Positions 36,571-44,246 of a stretch of DNA of 44,246 bases are shown here, piece by piece. The translations under genes were made by a program, and so were the position numbers. The DNA comes from Bacteroidaceae bacterium. GTDB lineage: Bacteria > Bacteroidota > Bacteroidia > Bacteroidales > Bacteroidaceae. Numbering within the stretch: position 1 is the stretch's first letter; every line of letters starts with the position of its first letter. The notes below the pieces were generated by a model. That model did no database searches. It was given only the letters and a program-made list of their open reading frames with translations, and was not told the origin of the DNA. The stretch covers positions 1-44,246 of the forward strand of contig JAFYPH010000028.1 of NCBI GenBank assembly GCA_017547585.1, read 5' to 3'.

Positions 36571-37335
36571 TTAATCCTCGTCGGCTTCGGGACGGGGGAG
36601 GAAGCTCATTTCGCAACGGCAGATAGCCTCGCCGCTGTCCTTCACAATCTGTACATAGTATGTATCGTCCTCGACCTCTTTCATGCAGTAGTTGAGGCCT
36701 TCGCCGGGCTTCGCCTCTTGCATATAGGCAACCACGAAACGGCTGAAGTCGTGAGTGTAAAGATAGTCGAGCGAGAGAATATCCATAATGTGGTCAATGT
36801 AGCGGATGCTGTTCATATGTCCGTTGATATCCACGTCGCTGTATCTTATTCTGCGGTGCACGGGCTCTACGTCGTCGACGTTGCAACGGCGGGGCGAGGG
36901 CACGCGGGGAATGCTGAAGGGCTCTTCGGGAGCGAGGTAGCGCACAAAGAGGTCGTGAAATTCGTTGTTAAAATCGAAAGGCGAACGTGTGTCGAGGTCG
37001 ATCATGGCAAAGGTGGCCATCATGGCTGCAATTTCATTGCCATTCTCGTCTACGGCGCGTATGCAACGGTCGGTGAATCCACGATAGGAGTTTTTTATAA
37101 ATGTTTCGATTGTAAACTTCTGGCCGCCGAGGGGGATACTCTTAATGTCGAGCACCATGCGCGCCATCACCCAACCAAGATTGCTTTTGGCTCCGAAGCC
37201 ACGAGCGTCGGCGTGACGACCGGCACACGAAAGCATCATGTTACACAATGCACTGGGACGCATGCGATACAGTTTATCGACGGTAGTTTTGTCTACCTCG
37301 AACTGAAAACTGTCTACCTTATTCAAATTCTCCAT
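36571..37335 (-). CDS. acyl-ACP thioesterase
   Basis: Hydrolyses acyl-acyl-carrier-protein to release free fatty acids; cytoplasmic. The 254-residue protein consists of two hot-dog domains. The N-terminal one starts FQFEVDKTTVDKLYRMR and includes VMARMVLDIKSIPLGGQKF and ATFAMIDLDTR. The C-terminal one has RRIRYSDVDINGHMNSIRY, where the D-x-N-x-H-x-N pattern fits the catalytic Asp/Asn/His region of bacterial acyl-ACP thioesterases, as in the Bacteroides enzyme of the same family. A monocistronic unit with its own promoter and the shared terminator. Confidence 0.92.
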   Translation of the reverse strand: MENLNKVDSFQFEVDKTTVDKLYRMRPSALCNMMLSCAGRHADARGFGAKSNLGWVMARMVLDIKSIPLGGQKFTIETFIKNSYRGFTDRCIRAVDENGNEIAAMMATFAMIDLDTRSPFDFNNEFHDLFVRYLAPEEPFSIPRVPSPRRCNVDDVEPVHRRIRYSDVDINGHMNSIRYIDHIMDILSLDYLYTHDFSRFVVAYMQEAKPGEGLNYCMKEVEDDTYYVQIVKDSGEAICRCEMSFLPRPEADED

Positions 37336-37374
37336 TTTATCTGATTTTTATTATAAGCATTCGTTTCTTTGGCG

Positions 37375-37382
37375 CAAAGATA
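37375..37382 (-). promoter_or_regulatory. -7 element of the thioesterase promoter
   Basis: The minus strand reads TATCTTTG here, an exact TAnnTTTG match, 40 bases upstream of the thioesterase ATG. I find no good TTTG at the usual -33 distance, so this is a partial promoter call. Confidence 0.5.
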
Positions 37383-37480
37383 CGCACAAAGGCATTAGCG
37401 AGCGTATGGTGGCGCAGTTAAAAATATACAACGGGGAGAGACTTTTACTAATAATAAGTAATTAACAGCAAAAGAGTGCC

Positions 37481-39355
37481 CTATGCAAGCTCGCTGAGTT
37501 CGAGCCAGCGCATGGACTTTTCGTCGAGAATGTCGATAACCTCGGCCACACGCATAGATTTTTTGAGCAGCGTGTCATTGTCGAGCGTGCCGCTGCAAAT
37601 ATCGGCTTCGAGCTGCGCTTTCTCCTCTTCGAGCATGGCAATCTCGCCTTCGAGAGCCTCGAATTCGCGTTTTTCGTTGAAGGTCATCTTGCGCTTGCCC
37701 GAGGGGTTGGCGGGCCTGCTCTTCTCTTCCTTCACAACCTTTGCCTTTGTGTCGGCAACGGTTTTTGCCGCAGCTCTCTCTTCGTCGCACCAATCGCGGT
37801 AGTCTGTGTAGTTTCCGGGGAAGTCCTTAATCTCGCCCTGTCCCTTGAAGACAAACAGATGATCGACCACCCTATCCATAAAATAGCGGTCGTGGCTGAC
37901 AACGATGAGGCAACCTTTAAAGTCGGCAAGATACTCTTCGAGCACCTGCAGAGTGTCAATATCGAGGTCGTTGGTGGGCTCGTCGAGCACAAGGAAGTTG
38001 GGCGACGACATCAGCACCGTGCACAGATAGAGCCTGCGACGCTCGCCACCGCTGAGCTTGCACACATAATCATACTGTTTCGAGGGGGAGAAGAGAAAAT
38101 GTTGCAGGAACTGCGACGCCGTGAGACTCTTTCCGCCGACGTCGACAACCTCGGCAATCTTTTTCACTGCATCGATGACACGCATATTCTCGTCGAAGGA
38201 GATTCCATCCTGGCTGTAGTAGCCCCATTTTACCGTCTCGCCCACCTCTATGGTGCCACTATCCTGCCGGGCGTGGCCGAGCAGCATTTTTATGAATGTA
38301 GACTTGCCAGTGCCGTTGTTTCCAACGATTCCAAGCTTTTCGTAGCGTGCAAAATTATAATAAAAATCTTTTACAATCACTCTGTCGCCGAAGGCCTTGT
38401 TGAGCGCACGCATTTCAAAGATTTTCTTGCCAATGTAGCGCGAATTTGTACCCAGCGTGACGCTCGCGTCGCGACGCAGAGCCGCAGCCTTCTCTTCGAG
38501 TTTGTAGAAGGCGTCGATTCTGTATTTTGCCTTCGTGGCGCGTGCCTGAGGCTGGCGACGCATCCATTCGAGCTCTTTGCGCATGAGGTTGCGGGCGCGC
38601 AGCATTTCGGCCTCGGCATTTTCGAGACGCTCGTCACGCTTGCGCAGAAAATAGCTGTAATTTCCCTTGTAGCGGTAGATGCGCTGGTCGTCAATCTCGA
38701 TAATCTCGTTGCACACGCGGTCGAGAAAATAGCGGTCGTGAGTAACCATCAGCAGGCTGCAGTTGAGGCGCGCAAGATACTCCTCGAGCCACTCGACCAT
38801 TTCTGTGTCAAGATGGTTGGTGGGCTCGTCGAGAATCATAAGGTCGGGCTCTTCGAGAAGAATCGAGGCGAGCGCCACACGCTTCATCTGTCCGCCCGAG
38901 AGGGTCTCGACCGCCTGGTTGAAGTCTGTGATTTTCAGTTTCGAGAGCACCTGCTTCACCTTTGTCTCGAAGTCCCACGCCGAGAGACGGTCCATCTCTT
39001 CGAGAGCCGCATGAAGCTCGCGGTCGTCGCCACTCTGCGTGGCACGCTCGTAGCGCGAGATTACCGCCGCCTTCTCGCCGTTGCGCTGCAGACAGGCGTC
39101 GAGCACCTTTGTGCCCGGCTCGAAGCGCGGCTCCTGCTCAAGATAACCGACCTTCAGGTCCTTGCGGAACACAATGGAGCCGCCGTCGTAATTCTCGCCA
39201 CCGGCTATAATCTTCAGCAAAGTACTTTTACCCTTTCCGTTGCGGGCAATGAGTCCTATTCTCTGGGTACTTTCGATAGAGAAAGATATATTTTCAAAAA
39301 GAACGAGAGCACCGAAACTTTTCCTCAGTCCCTCTACTTGTAAGTCAATCGCCAT
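37481..39355 (-). CDS. ABC-F family ATPase, Uup-like
   Basis: A soluble protein with two ABC ATPase domains and no membrane domain, which acts on the ribosome in characterised ABC-F members. The start is the ATG at 39355 (MAIDLQVEGLRKSFGAL). Domain 1: Walker A ARNGKGKSTLL, signature LSGGQMKRVALA, Walker B LMILDEPTNHLD. Linker of about 80 residues rich in Arg and Glu. Domain 2: Walker A GNNGTGKSTFI, signature LSGGERRRLYLC, Walker B FLVLDEPTNDLD. The C-terminal tail (KREFEALEGEIAMLEEEKAQ) is the coiled coil typical of Uup-type proteins. About 624 residues, normal for the family. It could be a housekeeping Uup/EttA-like factor; nothing points to antibiotic resistance specifically. Confidence 0.94.
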   Translation of the reverse strand: MAIDLQVEGLRKSFGALVLFENISFSIESTQRIGLIARNGKGKSTLLKIIAGGENYDGGSIVFRKDLKVGYLEQEPRFEPGTKVLDACLQRNGEKAAVISRYERATQSGDDRELHAALEEMDRLSAWDFETKVKQVLSKLKITDFNQAVETLSGGQMKRVALASILLEEPDLMILDEPTNHLDTEMVEWLEEYLARLNCSLLMVTHDRYFLDRVCNEIIEIDDQRIYRYKGNYSYFLRKRDERLENAEAEMLRARNLMRKELEWMRRQPQARATKAKYRIDAFYKLEEKAAALRRDASVTLGTNSRYIGKKIFEMRALNKAFGDRVIVKDFYYNFARYEKLGIVGNNGTGKSTFIKMLLGHARQDSGTIEVGETVKWGYYSQDGISFDENMRVIDAVKKIAEVVDVGGKSLTASQFLQHFLFSPSKQYDYVCKLSGGERRRLYLCTVLMSSPNFLVLDEPTNDLDIDTLQVLEEYLADFKGCLIVVSHDRYFMDRVVDHLFVFKGQGEIKDFPGNYTDYRDWCDEERAAAKTVADTKAKVVKEEKSRPANPSGKRKMTFNEKREFEALEGEIAMLEEEKAQLEADICSGTLDNDTLLKKSMRVAEVIDILDEKSMRWLELSELA

Positions 39356-39375
39356 ATTACTATATTTATTGCTCG

Positions 39376-39406
39376 CGAAGATACAAAAAAGAGGGTTGCC
39401 CTGCAA
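39376..39406 (-). promoter_or_regulatory. promoter of the ABC-F gene
   Basis: On the minus strand: -33 TTG (plus-strand CAA, 39404-39406), 20-base spacer and -7 TATCTTCG (39376-39383), one mismatch from TAnnTTTG. The -33 lies inside the loop of the upstream kinase terminator, so the two signals overlap. Confidence 0.45.
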
Positions 39407-39423
39407 GCAAACAGAGCAACCCT
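39385..39423 (-). terminator. intrinsic terminator after the ROK kinase gene
   Basis: The minus-strand stem AGGGTTGC with GCAACCCT (plus-strand 39416-39423 and 39392-39399) has a 16-base loop and is followed by CTTTTTTG (plus-strand A run 39385-39390). It begins 25 bases after the kinase stop codon. Confidence 0.85.
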
Positions 39424-39447
39424 TCTATGATAATAAACAATATTATA

Positions 39448-40416
39448 CTATTCCCAAGCAAGAGCACTTGCGCCCAAGATGGCTGCATCGGAGTCTTTCA
39501 ACTGAGAAATGATAATCTGAGCCTTTCCTTTGAAGATGGGCATCACATTCTTATCAACAGCCTTCTTCACAGGGTCGAGAATATATTTTCCCGAGCGTGT
39601 AAGACCACCGAAGAGGATGATAGCCTCGGGGCTCGAGAATTTGATAAAGTCGGCAATAGCCTCGCCGAGCATTGTACCCGTCTGTTTGAAAATCTCTTTG
39701 GCAATCTTATCGCCGGCCTTTGCTGCGAGGAACACATCCTTTGAAGTGATGTTCTTGATGCCGCGCAATGTGCTGGGAGTAGCCTTGTCGGCCTTGAGAA
39801 TCTCCTTCGCTGTGCGTGCAACACCTGTAGCCGAGCAGTAAGCCTCGAGACAACCGCGACCGCCGCAACCGCAGAGACGGCCCTGCTTGCCGCGAACCAT
39901 TGTCACGTGACCAAGCTCACCTGCAAAGCCGTCGCAACCGTAAACAAGCTGTCCGTTGATGACAATACCGCTGCCGACACCTGTGCCGAGGGTAATCATG
40001 ATAAAGTTCTTCATGCCCTTTGCAGCGCCGTACTTCATTTCACCGATAGCCGCAGCATTTGCGTCGTTGGTGGTGAATACGGGCACGCCTGCCTTCTCCG
40101 AGAACACCTTGCAGAGCTCGAGGACACCCTTCCAGGGGAGGTTGGGAGCATTCTCGATGGTACCCGCATAGAAATTGGCGTTGGGAGCGCCGATACCGAT
40201 TCCGCGGATGCGGCCCTCGGCACCAACCTCGCTCACGAGACGCTGAACAACAGCGTTCATCGCATCGACAAAGTCGTTGAAATCTTTATATTGGGGAGTA
40301 GCTATACTCTCGTCACGAGCGAGGATTGCGCCATTCGCATCGACAATTCCGATTTTTGTTCCTGTACCGCCGACGTCAATGCCGACAACCAGATTTTTTT
40401 CTACTTCTGAAGCCAT
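39448..40416 (-). CDS. ROK-family sugar kinase, probable glucokinase
   Basis: Phosphorylates glucose or a related hexose with ATP; cytoplasmic. The 322-residue protein has the phosphate-binding start VVGIDVGGTGTKIGIVD (10-26), catalytic Asp118 in TTNDANAAAIGE, and GTGVGSGIVINGQL. The ROK zinc site is complete: His170 (GELGHVTM) with Cys182, Cys184 and Cys189 in CGCGGRGC. The EGELGH-type segment here is DGFAGELGH, which fits glucokinases and also N-acetylglucosamine or mannose kinases. Substrate is therefore probable, not certain. Single gene with its own promoter and terminator. Confidence 0.92.
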   Translation of the reverse strand: MASEVEKNLVVGIDVGGTGTKIGIVDANGAILARDESIATPQYKDFNDFVDAMNAVVQRLVSEVGAEGRIRGIGIGAPNANFYAGTIENAPNLPWKGVLELCKVFSEKAGVPVFTTNDANAAAIGEMKYGAAKGMKNFIMITLGTGVGSGIVINGQLVYGCDGFAGELGHVTMVRGKQGRLCGCGGRGCLEAYCSATGVARTAKEILKADKATPSTLRGIKNITSKDVFLAAKAGDKIAKEIFKQTGTMLGEAIADFIKFSSPEAIILFGGLTRSGKYILDPVKKAVDKNVMPIFKGKAQIIISQLKDSDAAILGASALAWE

Positions 40417-40484
40417 AGTATTATATTTTTAATTTTATAAAATTGAAAATTCTCTCGTGTAAGGGGCACGGCCCGTATACTCTG

Positions 40485-40515
40485 CAATATTAAACAAAAA
40501 ACCAATCAGATACAA
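40485..40515 (-). promoter_or_regulatory. promoter of the ROK kinase gene
   Basis: On the minus strand: -33 TTG (plus-strand CAA, 40513-40515), 20-base spacer, -7 TAATATTG (40485-40492), one mismatch from TAnnTTTG. The leader would be about 60 bases. The stretch 40516-40643 between it and repeat copy B shows nothing further. Confidence 0.45.
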
Positions 40516-40643
40516 GAGATTTTGGGATTTTATATCTTTTTGGGAAATCTTTCATATACTTGGCACCCTAAGTATCCAAAGGACCGACACGCGGAAAGCG
40601 CAGGTTGATTTTTGAAAGACACCTATGCTAAGTATAATAAAGA

Positions 40644-40945
40644 ACAAAGGTTACTTCCAAAAAATACAGCACTGTCAAAATCACAGGCAACGGCCGCAGA
40701 AAAGGCGCGGATAAGAGTGTGAAAGTTTTTTGGGCGCGCCGTGGCGCGGCTAAACTTACACACTCCCGCGTAGTCTTTCTGTGGGGAAAGTTGCCGACAA
40801 GCGAGCGACGAACGAGGGATATTTTCGTATGCGAAAATTCGCGAGCCGAGGAGAGAGTGACTGATTTTGTCTGTGCTGTGCCTTTTGCACCCTTTTGGGC
40901 GCCAAAAGGGTGGATAGAAACAAAAGTCAATAAAATAGCAACAAA
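40644..40945. repeat. structured intergenic repeat, copy B
   Basis: Second copy of the element at 109-491, same orientation. Shared stem-loops: GAGTGTGAAAGTTT (40715-40728) with AAACTTACACACTC (40752-40765); ATTTTCGT with GCGAAAAT (40821-40838); and CACCCTTTTGG with CCAAAAGGGTG, loop GCG (40888-40912). The last stem is perfect in both copies although five of its eleven base pairs differ. The approximately 72-base insert of copy A is missing. As in copy A, it lies directly past the terminator of a minus-strand gene (here at 40974-41013). A small plus-strand frame crosses it (40719-41015) but is unlikely to be a gene. Confidence 0.85.
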
Positions 40946-40973
40946 GATTAAGGGTAAGATGAATACCACTAAT

Positions 40974-41013
40974 AAAAAAACAGGCAAAAGAACAGCATTG
41001 TTCCCTTGCCTGT
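40974..41013 (-). terminator. intrinsic terminator after the Spy/DUF4890-like gene
   Basis: Outer stem ACAGGCAA (40980-40987) with TTGCCTGT (41006-41013) and inner stem GAACA (40990-40994) with TGTTC (40999-41003), loop GCAT. On the minus strand it runs into seven T (plus-strand A run 40974-40980). It starts 20 bases after the stop. Confidence 0.9.
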
Positions 41014-41033
41014 GACAAAATTATAGAGGTTGG

Positions 41034-41543
41034 TTATTTTTTCCTTTCCTTGCGACGCTCGGGACGCTGCTTGCCAAATTCGCGGAAGCGAGAATACTTC
41101 TCCTCTTCGTACTTCAAATATTTTTTATACTGCTTGGGAGAGAGAATCTGCTTCATCTGCTCGTTCATTGCCTCGCGGCGTTTTTTCATCACATCCTCGC
41201 GTGCCTTCATCCACTCCTGACGCTGTTTCTCGTCGAGACGGGGAGGATTGGTGCCACGCTCGCGCATTTTTGGTGCGCGCTCGGCACGCGCCTTCATGCT
41301 ATCCTGCATTGCAACCATGTCCGAGTACTTCATGATGTACACCAACTGATACTGGAGCGAGTCGAGACCCACTGCTGCATTTATAGCATCGGCCTCGGCC
41401 TTTGCCATATCCTCGGGCGAGAATGCCTGGCGCATGGTGCGGGGGCGACGGGGAGCATCGTCCGCGCGACGCGCATTGTTATTCTGAGCATAAGATGCAA
41501 TGCCCAAGAACATCAAGATTATTAAAAGAATCGATTTTTTCAT
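41034..41543 (-). CDS. small periplasmic Spy/DUF4890-like protein
   Basis: A 169-residue secreted protein with signal peptide (MKKSILLIILMFLGIASYAQ, cleavage before about residue 20). The mature part is very rich in Arg, Lys, Glu and Met and is predicted to be all helical. A segment MKQILSPKQYKKYLKYEEEK resembles the LTXXQ-type motif of Spy/CpxP periplasmic chaperones; Bacteroidales homologs are often grouped as DUF4890. The tail GKQRPERRKERKK is strongly basic. Probably the last gene of the tcdA-lolD unit, 64 bases downstream of lolD. Role unknown; periplasmic chaperone or stress protein is an inference. Confidence 0.75.
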   Translation of the reverse strand: MKKSILLIILMFLGIASYAQNNNARRADDAPRRPRTMRQAFSPEDMAKAEADAINAAVGLDSLQYQLVYIMKYSDMVAMQDSMKARAERAPKMRERGTNPPRLDEKQRQEWMKAREDVMKKRREAMNEQMKQILSPKQYKKYLKYEEEKYSRFREFGKQRPERRKERKK

Positions 41544-41607
41544 AACTGTTTTTTCTTTTAGACTCTGTTAATTTAAAAACGTTTAATTCCCTGCCGAAAA
41601 TTCGCAT

Positions 41608-42264
41608 TTATTCACCGGTGACCACTCCGTCGACCATGCGTATCGTGCGGTCGGTTATCTGCGCGAGCTTTTCGTCGTGGGTGACAATGATGAATGTCTG
41701 CCCGAAGCGGTCGCGAAGGTCGAAGAAGAGCTTGTGCAGTTCCTCTTTATTGTGGCTGTCGAGACTGCCCGAAGGCTCGTCGGCAAGAATGACGTCGGGG
41801 TTGTTCACAAGAGCGCGCGCAACGGCGATACGCTGATTCTCGCCACCCGACATCTGCGAGGGCTTGTGGTCGGCGCGGGCCGAGAGCCCCATCAGTTGCA
41901 GAAGCTCTGTAGCGCGTCGCGCAGCCTCTGCTCGGCTTTTGCCGGCAATGAGGGCGGGAATCATTATATTTTCGAGGGCGGTAAACTCGGGCAACAGCTG
42001 ATGAAACTGAAAAACAAAGCCTATGTGGGTGTTTCTGAATGCCGCGAGCCTGCTGCGGCTCATCTTGCACAGATTCTCGCCACCAAAATATATGGCACCG
42101 CCATCGGGAGTGTCGAGCGCACCTATCAGTTGCAGCAGCGTGGTCTTTCCGGCGCCGCTGGGGCCGACGATGCTGACAACCTCGCCTTTGGAAATTTCGA
42201 GATTCACGCCTTTGAGCACCTGCAACGACCCGAAACTTTTTGTAATATTCTCTATCTTTATCAT
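41608..42264 (-). CDS. LolD/MacB-type ABC transporter ATP-binding protein
   Basis: A 218-residue cytoplasmic ATPase of the LolD/MacB/FtsE group. Walker [11 protein letters not shown] (34-43), the Q-loop region [19 protein letters not shown] typical of LolD, signature [15 protein letters not shown], Walker [13 protein letters not shown] and H-loop IVTHD. LolD works with LolC/LolE permeases to move lipoproteins to the outer membrane, which this lipoprotein-rich organism would need, but no permease gene is adjacent. Its start overlaps the tcdA stop by four bases, so the two are translationally coupled. It might be lolD or another MacB-class ATPase. Confidence 0.9.
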   Translation of the reverse strand: MIKIENITKSFGSLQVLKGVNLEISKGEVVSIVGPSGAGKTTLLQLIGALDTPDGGAIYFGGENLCKMSRSRLAAFRNTHIGFVFQFHQLLPEFTALENIMIPALIAGKSRAEAARRATELLQLMGLSARADHKPSQMSGGENQRIAVARALVNNPDVILADEPSGSLDSHNKEELHKLFFDLRDRFGQTFIIVTHDEKLAQITDRTIRMVDGVVTGE

Positions 42265-42968
42265 AAATTCTCAATTACATACGCTGCAAGATAGCAGCCG
42301 AAAGTGGTAGTATAGTAGCTGACGGTGCCAATGAGAGGCTTGCCCCCCTCGGGCGACGGATGCACAGCCTGCTTGCGGGCATCCTCGATGCTGTACACTA
42401 CCGGCAGTTTATATTTTCCGCGCCACTCGCGCAACAGACGACGCAGATTCTTTCCAAGCACACAATGCTCGCTGCGCCAGAGGTCGCCCACGCGTATGCA
42501 CGAGAGGTCGCCCTTGGCCCCGGCACCGAGGCTCGACACTATTTTAAGGCCACGCTGCCAGCAGTTGGCAATGAGCGCCGCCTTTTGGGGCAACGAATCA
42601 ATCGCGTCCACCACAAAGTCGAAATTGCCCTCGTCGAGCAGCGCGGGAATATTGTCTGCATCGACGAACATATTGCGCGGCACGAACGAGCCGTCGGGAT
42701 TAATCTCGCGCAACCTTTCGGCAACAACGTCACACTTTGCCCTGCCTATTGTAGAGACAAGCGCAGGCATCTGTCTGTTGAGGTTGGTAACATCGACAGT
42801 GTCGGCATCGACGAGAGTCATAGAGCCCACGCCCGAGCGGCACAGCATTTCGGCTGCCCACGAGCCAACACCGCCAAGGCCGACGACAAGCACACGCGCC
42901 GACTTTATCTGCGCGAGCCTTTCGCTACCCACAAAGAGTTCTGTACGCTGCAACCACGTATCGCTCAT
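42261..42968 (-). CDS. tcdA: tRNA threonylcarbamoyladenosine dehydratase
   Basis: An E1-like enzyme that cyclises t6A37 in ANN-decoding tRNAs to ct6A, using ATP. The 235-residue protein shows the Rossmann nucleotide-binding motif [21 protein letters not shown] (27-47 in parts), [14 protein letters not shown] (53-66), [15 protein letters not shown], and a C-terminal segment [19 protein letters not shown]. It starts near [14 protein letters not shown], the usual TcdA/CsdL N-terminus. The 219-base divergent gap to asd holds a minus-strand TAAATTTG (plus-strand 43048-43055) as a weak -7 candidate, without a matching -33. Confidence 0.93.
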   Translation of the reverse strand: MSDTWLQRTELFVGSERLAQIKSARVLVVGLGGVGSWAAEMLCRSGVGSMTLVDADTVDVTNLNRQMPALVSTIGRAKCDVVAERLREINPDGSFVPRNMFVDADNIPALLDEGNFDFVVDAIDSLPQKAALIANCWQRGLKIVSSLGAGAKGDLSCIRVGDLWRSEHCVLGKNLRRLLREWRGKYKLPVVYSIEDARKQAVHPSPEGGKPLIGTVSYYTTTFGCYLAAYVIENL

Positions 42969-43099
42969 AATCTTAAAAGAGTTATAGCCTGTGAGGCAAA
43001 TTATTAAAAAACGACAGAAAAAGGGACTTTTCTGTAACTTATTCGGGCAAATTTACAAAAAAAGAGCAACACCTTTCCATTATATGCAATTTTTCTTTG

Positions 43100-43107
43100 T
43101 ACTTTTG
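43100..43107 (+). promoter_or_regulatory. -7 element of the asd promoter
   Basis: TACTTTTG is an exact TAnnTTTG match, about 81 bases before the asd ATG. The -33 side is poor (TTTC at 43074-43077, 22-base spacer), so this is a partial call. Confidence 0.45.
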
Positions 43108-43187
43108 CAAAGTTGTGGCATTGCGAAGAGTGAACAGCAATGTACACAGCAACGAACATTGATAATAAACACACAAAAGAATATAAT

Positions 43188-44195
43188 ATGAAAATTGCTA
43201 TCGTTGGCGTCAGCGGCGCGGTGGGACAGGAGTTCTTGCGCGTCCTCGATGAGAGAAATTTCCCCTTTGACGAGCTTGTACTTTTCGGCTCGGCACGCAG
43301 TGCGGGAACAAGTTACACATTCAAAGGTGTAGAGTACACTGTAAAGGAGCTTAAACACAACGACGACTTCAAAGGTATCGACTATGCTTTTGTATCGGCG
43401 GGCGGCTCTACTTCTAAAGAGTTTGCCGAGACTATCACCAAGCATGGCACCATCATGATTGATAACTCAAGCGCATTCCGCATGGACAGCGACGTACCCC
43501 TCGTAGTGCCCGAAGTGAACCCCTGCGACGCGTATGACACTCCCCGCAACATCATTGCGAACCCCAACTGTACAACCATCCAGATGGTTGTTGCCCTCAA
43601 GGCCATTGAGAACCTTTCACACATCAAGCGCGTGCACGCATCTACCTACCAGGCAGCCAGCGGCGCGGGAGCATCGGCAATGGCCGAGCTCTACGAGCAG
43701 TATCGTCAGGTGCTCGCAGGCGAGGAGCCCACAGTAGAGAAATTTGCCTACCAGCTTGCATTCAACCTCATTCCCCAGATTGACGTATTCACAGAGAATG
43801 GCTACACAAAAGAGGAGATGAAGATGTTCAACGAGACACGTAAGATTATGCACAGCGACATTGCCGTGAGCGCTACATGCGTACGTGTACCCGCCCTTCG
43901 TTCACACTCTCAGTCATTGTGGATAGAGACCGAGGAGCCTTTGAGCGTCGAGCAGGTGCGCGAGGCTATTGCCAACGGCGAAGGCCTCATTCTCATGGAC
44001 AACCCCGAGAAGAAGGAGTACCCCATGCCTCTGTTCCTCGCAGGCAAAGACCCCGTATACGCAGGACGCATCCGCAAAGACCTCACAAACCCCAACGGAA
44101 TTACAATGTGGATTGTGGGCGACCAGATTAAGAAGGGTGCTGCATTGAACGCTGTTCAGATTGCAGAGTTCCTCATCAACAATCCCAAGAAATAA
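43188..44195 (+). CDS. asd: aspartate-semialdehyde dehydrogenase
   Basis: NADPH-dependent reduction of aspartyl phosphate to aspartate semialdehyde, the branch point to lysine/diaminopimelate, threonine and methionine; cytoplasmic. The start is the ATG at 43188 ([20 protein letters not shown]), since an upstream in-frame ATG would add 16 unlikely residues before the Rossmann start. The 335-residue protein has the glycine-rich GVSGAVG (7-13), [14 protein letters not shown] (92-99), the catalytic Cys128 in NPNCTTIQM, and the substrate-binding [13 protein letters not shown]. Full length with all key residues. The gene is followed by a terminator-like hairpin at the window end. Confidence 0.97.
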   Translation: MKIAIVGVSGAVGQEFLRVLDERNFPFDELVLFGSARSAGTSYTFKGVEYTVKELKHNDDFKGIDYAFVSAGGSTSKEFAETITKHGTIMIDNSSAFRMDSDVPLVVPEVNPCDAYDTPRNIIANPNCTTIQMVVALKAIENLSHIKRVHASTYQAASGAGASAMAELYEQYRQVLAGEEPTVEKFAYQLAFNLIPQIDVFTENGYTKEEMKMFNETRKIMHSDIAVSATCVRVPALRSHSQSLWIETEEPLSVEQVREAIANGEGLILMDNPEKKEYPMPLFLAGKDPVYAGRIRKDLTNPNGITMWIVGDQIKKGAALNAVQIAEFLINNPKK

Positions 44196-44224
44196 TCACT
44201 CACACTGATATTTACACCAAAAAG

Positions 44225-44246
44225 GACGCGAATCGTGATTCGCGTC
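44225..44246 (+). terminator. terminator-like hairpin after asd, at the window end
   Basis: Perfect 9-bp stem GACGCGAAT (44225-44233) with ATTCGCGTC (44238-44246), loop CGTG, 29 bases past the asd stop. A T run would lie outside the window, so the call depends on the next bases. Confidence 0.6.

Noticed and set aside
37859-39343. Long plus-strand open frame (494 codons) opposite the ABC-F gene
   Set aside because: The minus strand carries complete Walker, signature and linker motifs; the plus-strand product has no recognisable feature and arises from codon bias.
37481-39355. ABC-F protein as an antibiotic-resistance determinant
   Set aside because: The linker and the C-terminal coiled coil fit housekeeping Uup/EttA-type proteins, and no resistance context is present.

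Overview
The window looks like a chromosomal segment of a Bacteroidota bacterium, order Bacteroidales (family not resolvable by eye). Reasons: two SusC/SusD outer-membrane pairs, lipoproteins with Bacteroidales-type lipoboxes, several promoters matching the TTTG / TAnnTTTG pattern of the Bacteroidetes primary sigma factor, almost no Shine-Dalgarno sequences, and Bacteroidales-typical genes (DUF6057-like membrane protein, acyl-ACP thioesterase, EtfBA with a long acyl-CoA dehydrogenase). I see no tRNA, rRNA, CRISPR array, transposase or phage gene.

Region 1 (about 540-21360, minus strand) is one large surface operon of eight genes. In transcription order: a 1146-residue lipoprotein with about four fasciclin (FAS1)-like domains, SusC1, SusD1, three further FAS1 lipoproteins (two clearly tandem paralogs), SusC2 and SusD2. 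A good promoter with a 5' leader hairpin lies at 21300-21362 and a strong intrinsic terminator at 541-584, so a single transcript of about 20.8 kb is plausible. No glycoside hydrolase, peptidase, sulfatase, HTCS or ECF sigma/anti-sigma gene accompanies it, so it is not a standard polysaccharide utilisation locus. This fasciclin plus double SusCD locus, ligand unknown, is the best candidate for an undescribed system here. SusD2 also carries an unusual 12-residue tandem repeat.

Region 2 (21716-25190, minus) is a two-gene unit: a polytopic DUF6057-like membrane protein followed by a lipoprotein combining a CXXCH haem-c-type motif with TolB/PD40-like propeller repeats. Region 3 (25326-30714, minus) is a compact probable operon etfB-etfA-acyl-CoA dehydrogenase-slyD-aroC, with promoter and terminator visible. 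Region 4 (30740-36549, plus) is a tripartite RND efflux operon in the order outer-membrane channel, periplasmic adaptor, inner-membrane pump, preceded by a 19-bp palindrome. Region 5 (36522-40515, minus) holds an acyl-ACP thioesterase, an ABC-F ATPase and a ROK-family sugar kinase. Region 6 (40974-42968, minus) has tcdA, a lolD-like ATPase and a small Spy/DUF4890-like periplasmic protein. Region 7 (43100-44246, plus) has asd and its probable terminator.

Two copies of a structured non-coding repeat (about 109-491 and 40644-40945), each just past the terminator of a minus-strand transcription unit, share three stem-loops. The last stem is a perfect 11-bp helix with a GCG loop in both copies although five of its base pairs differ by compensated changes. 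All calls come from reading the sequence; no database search was run.
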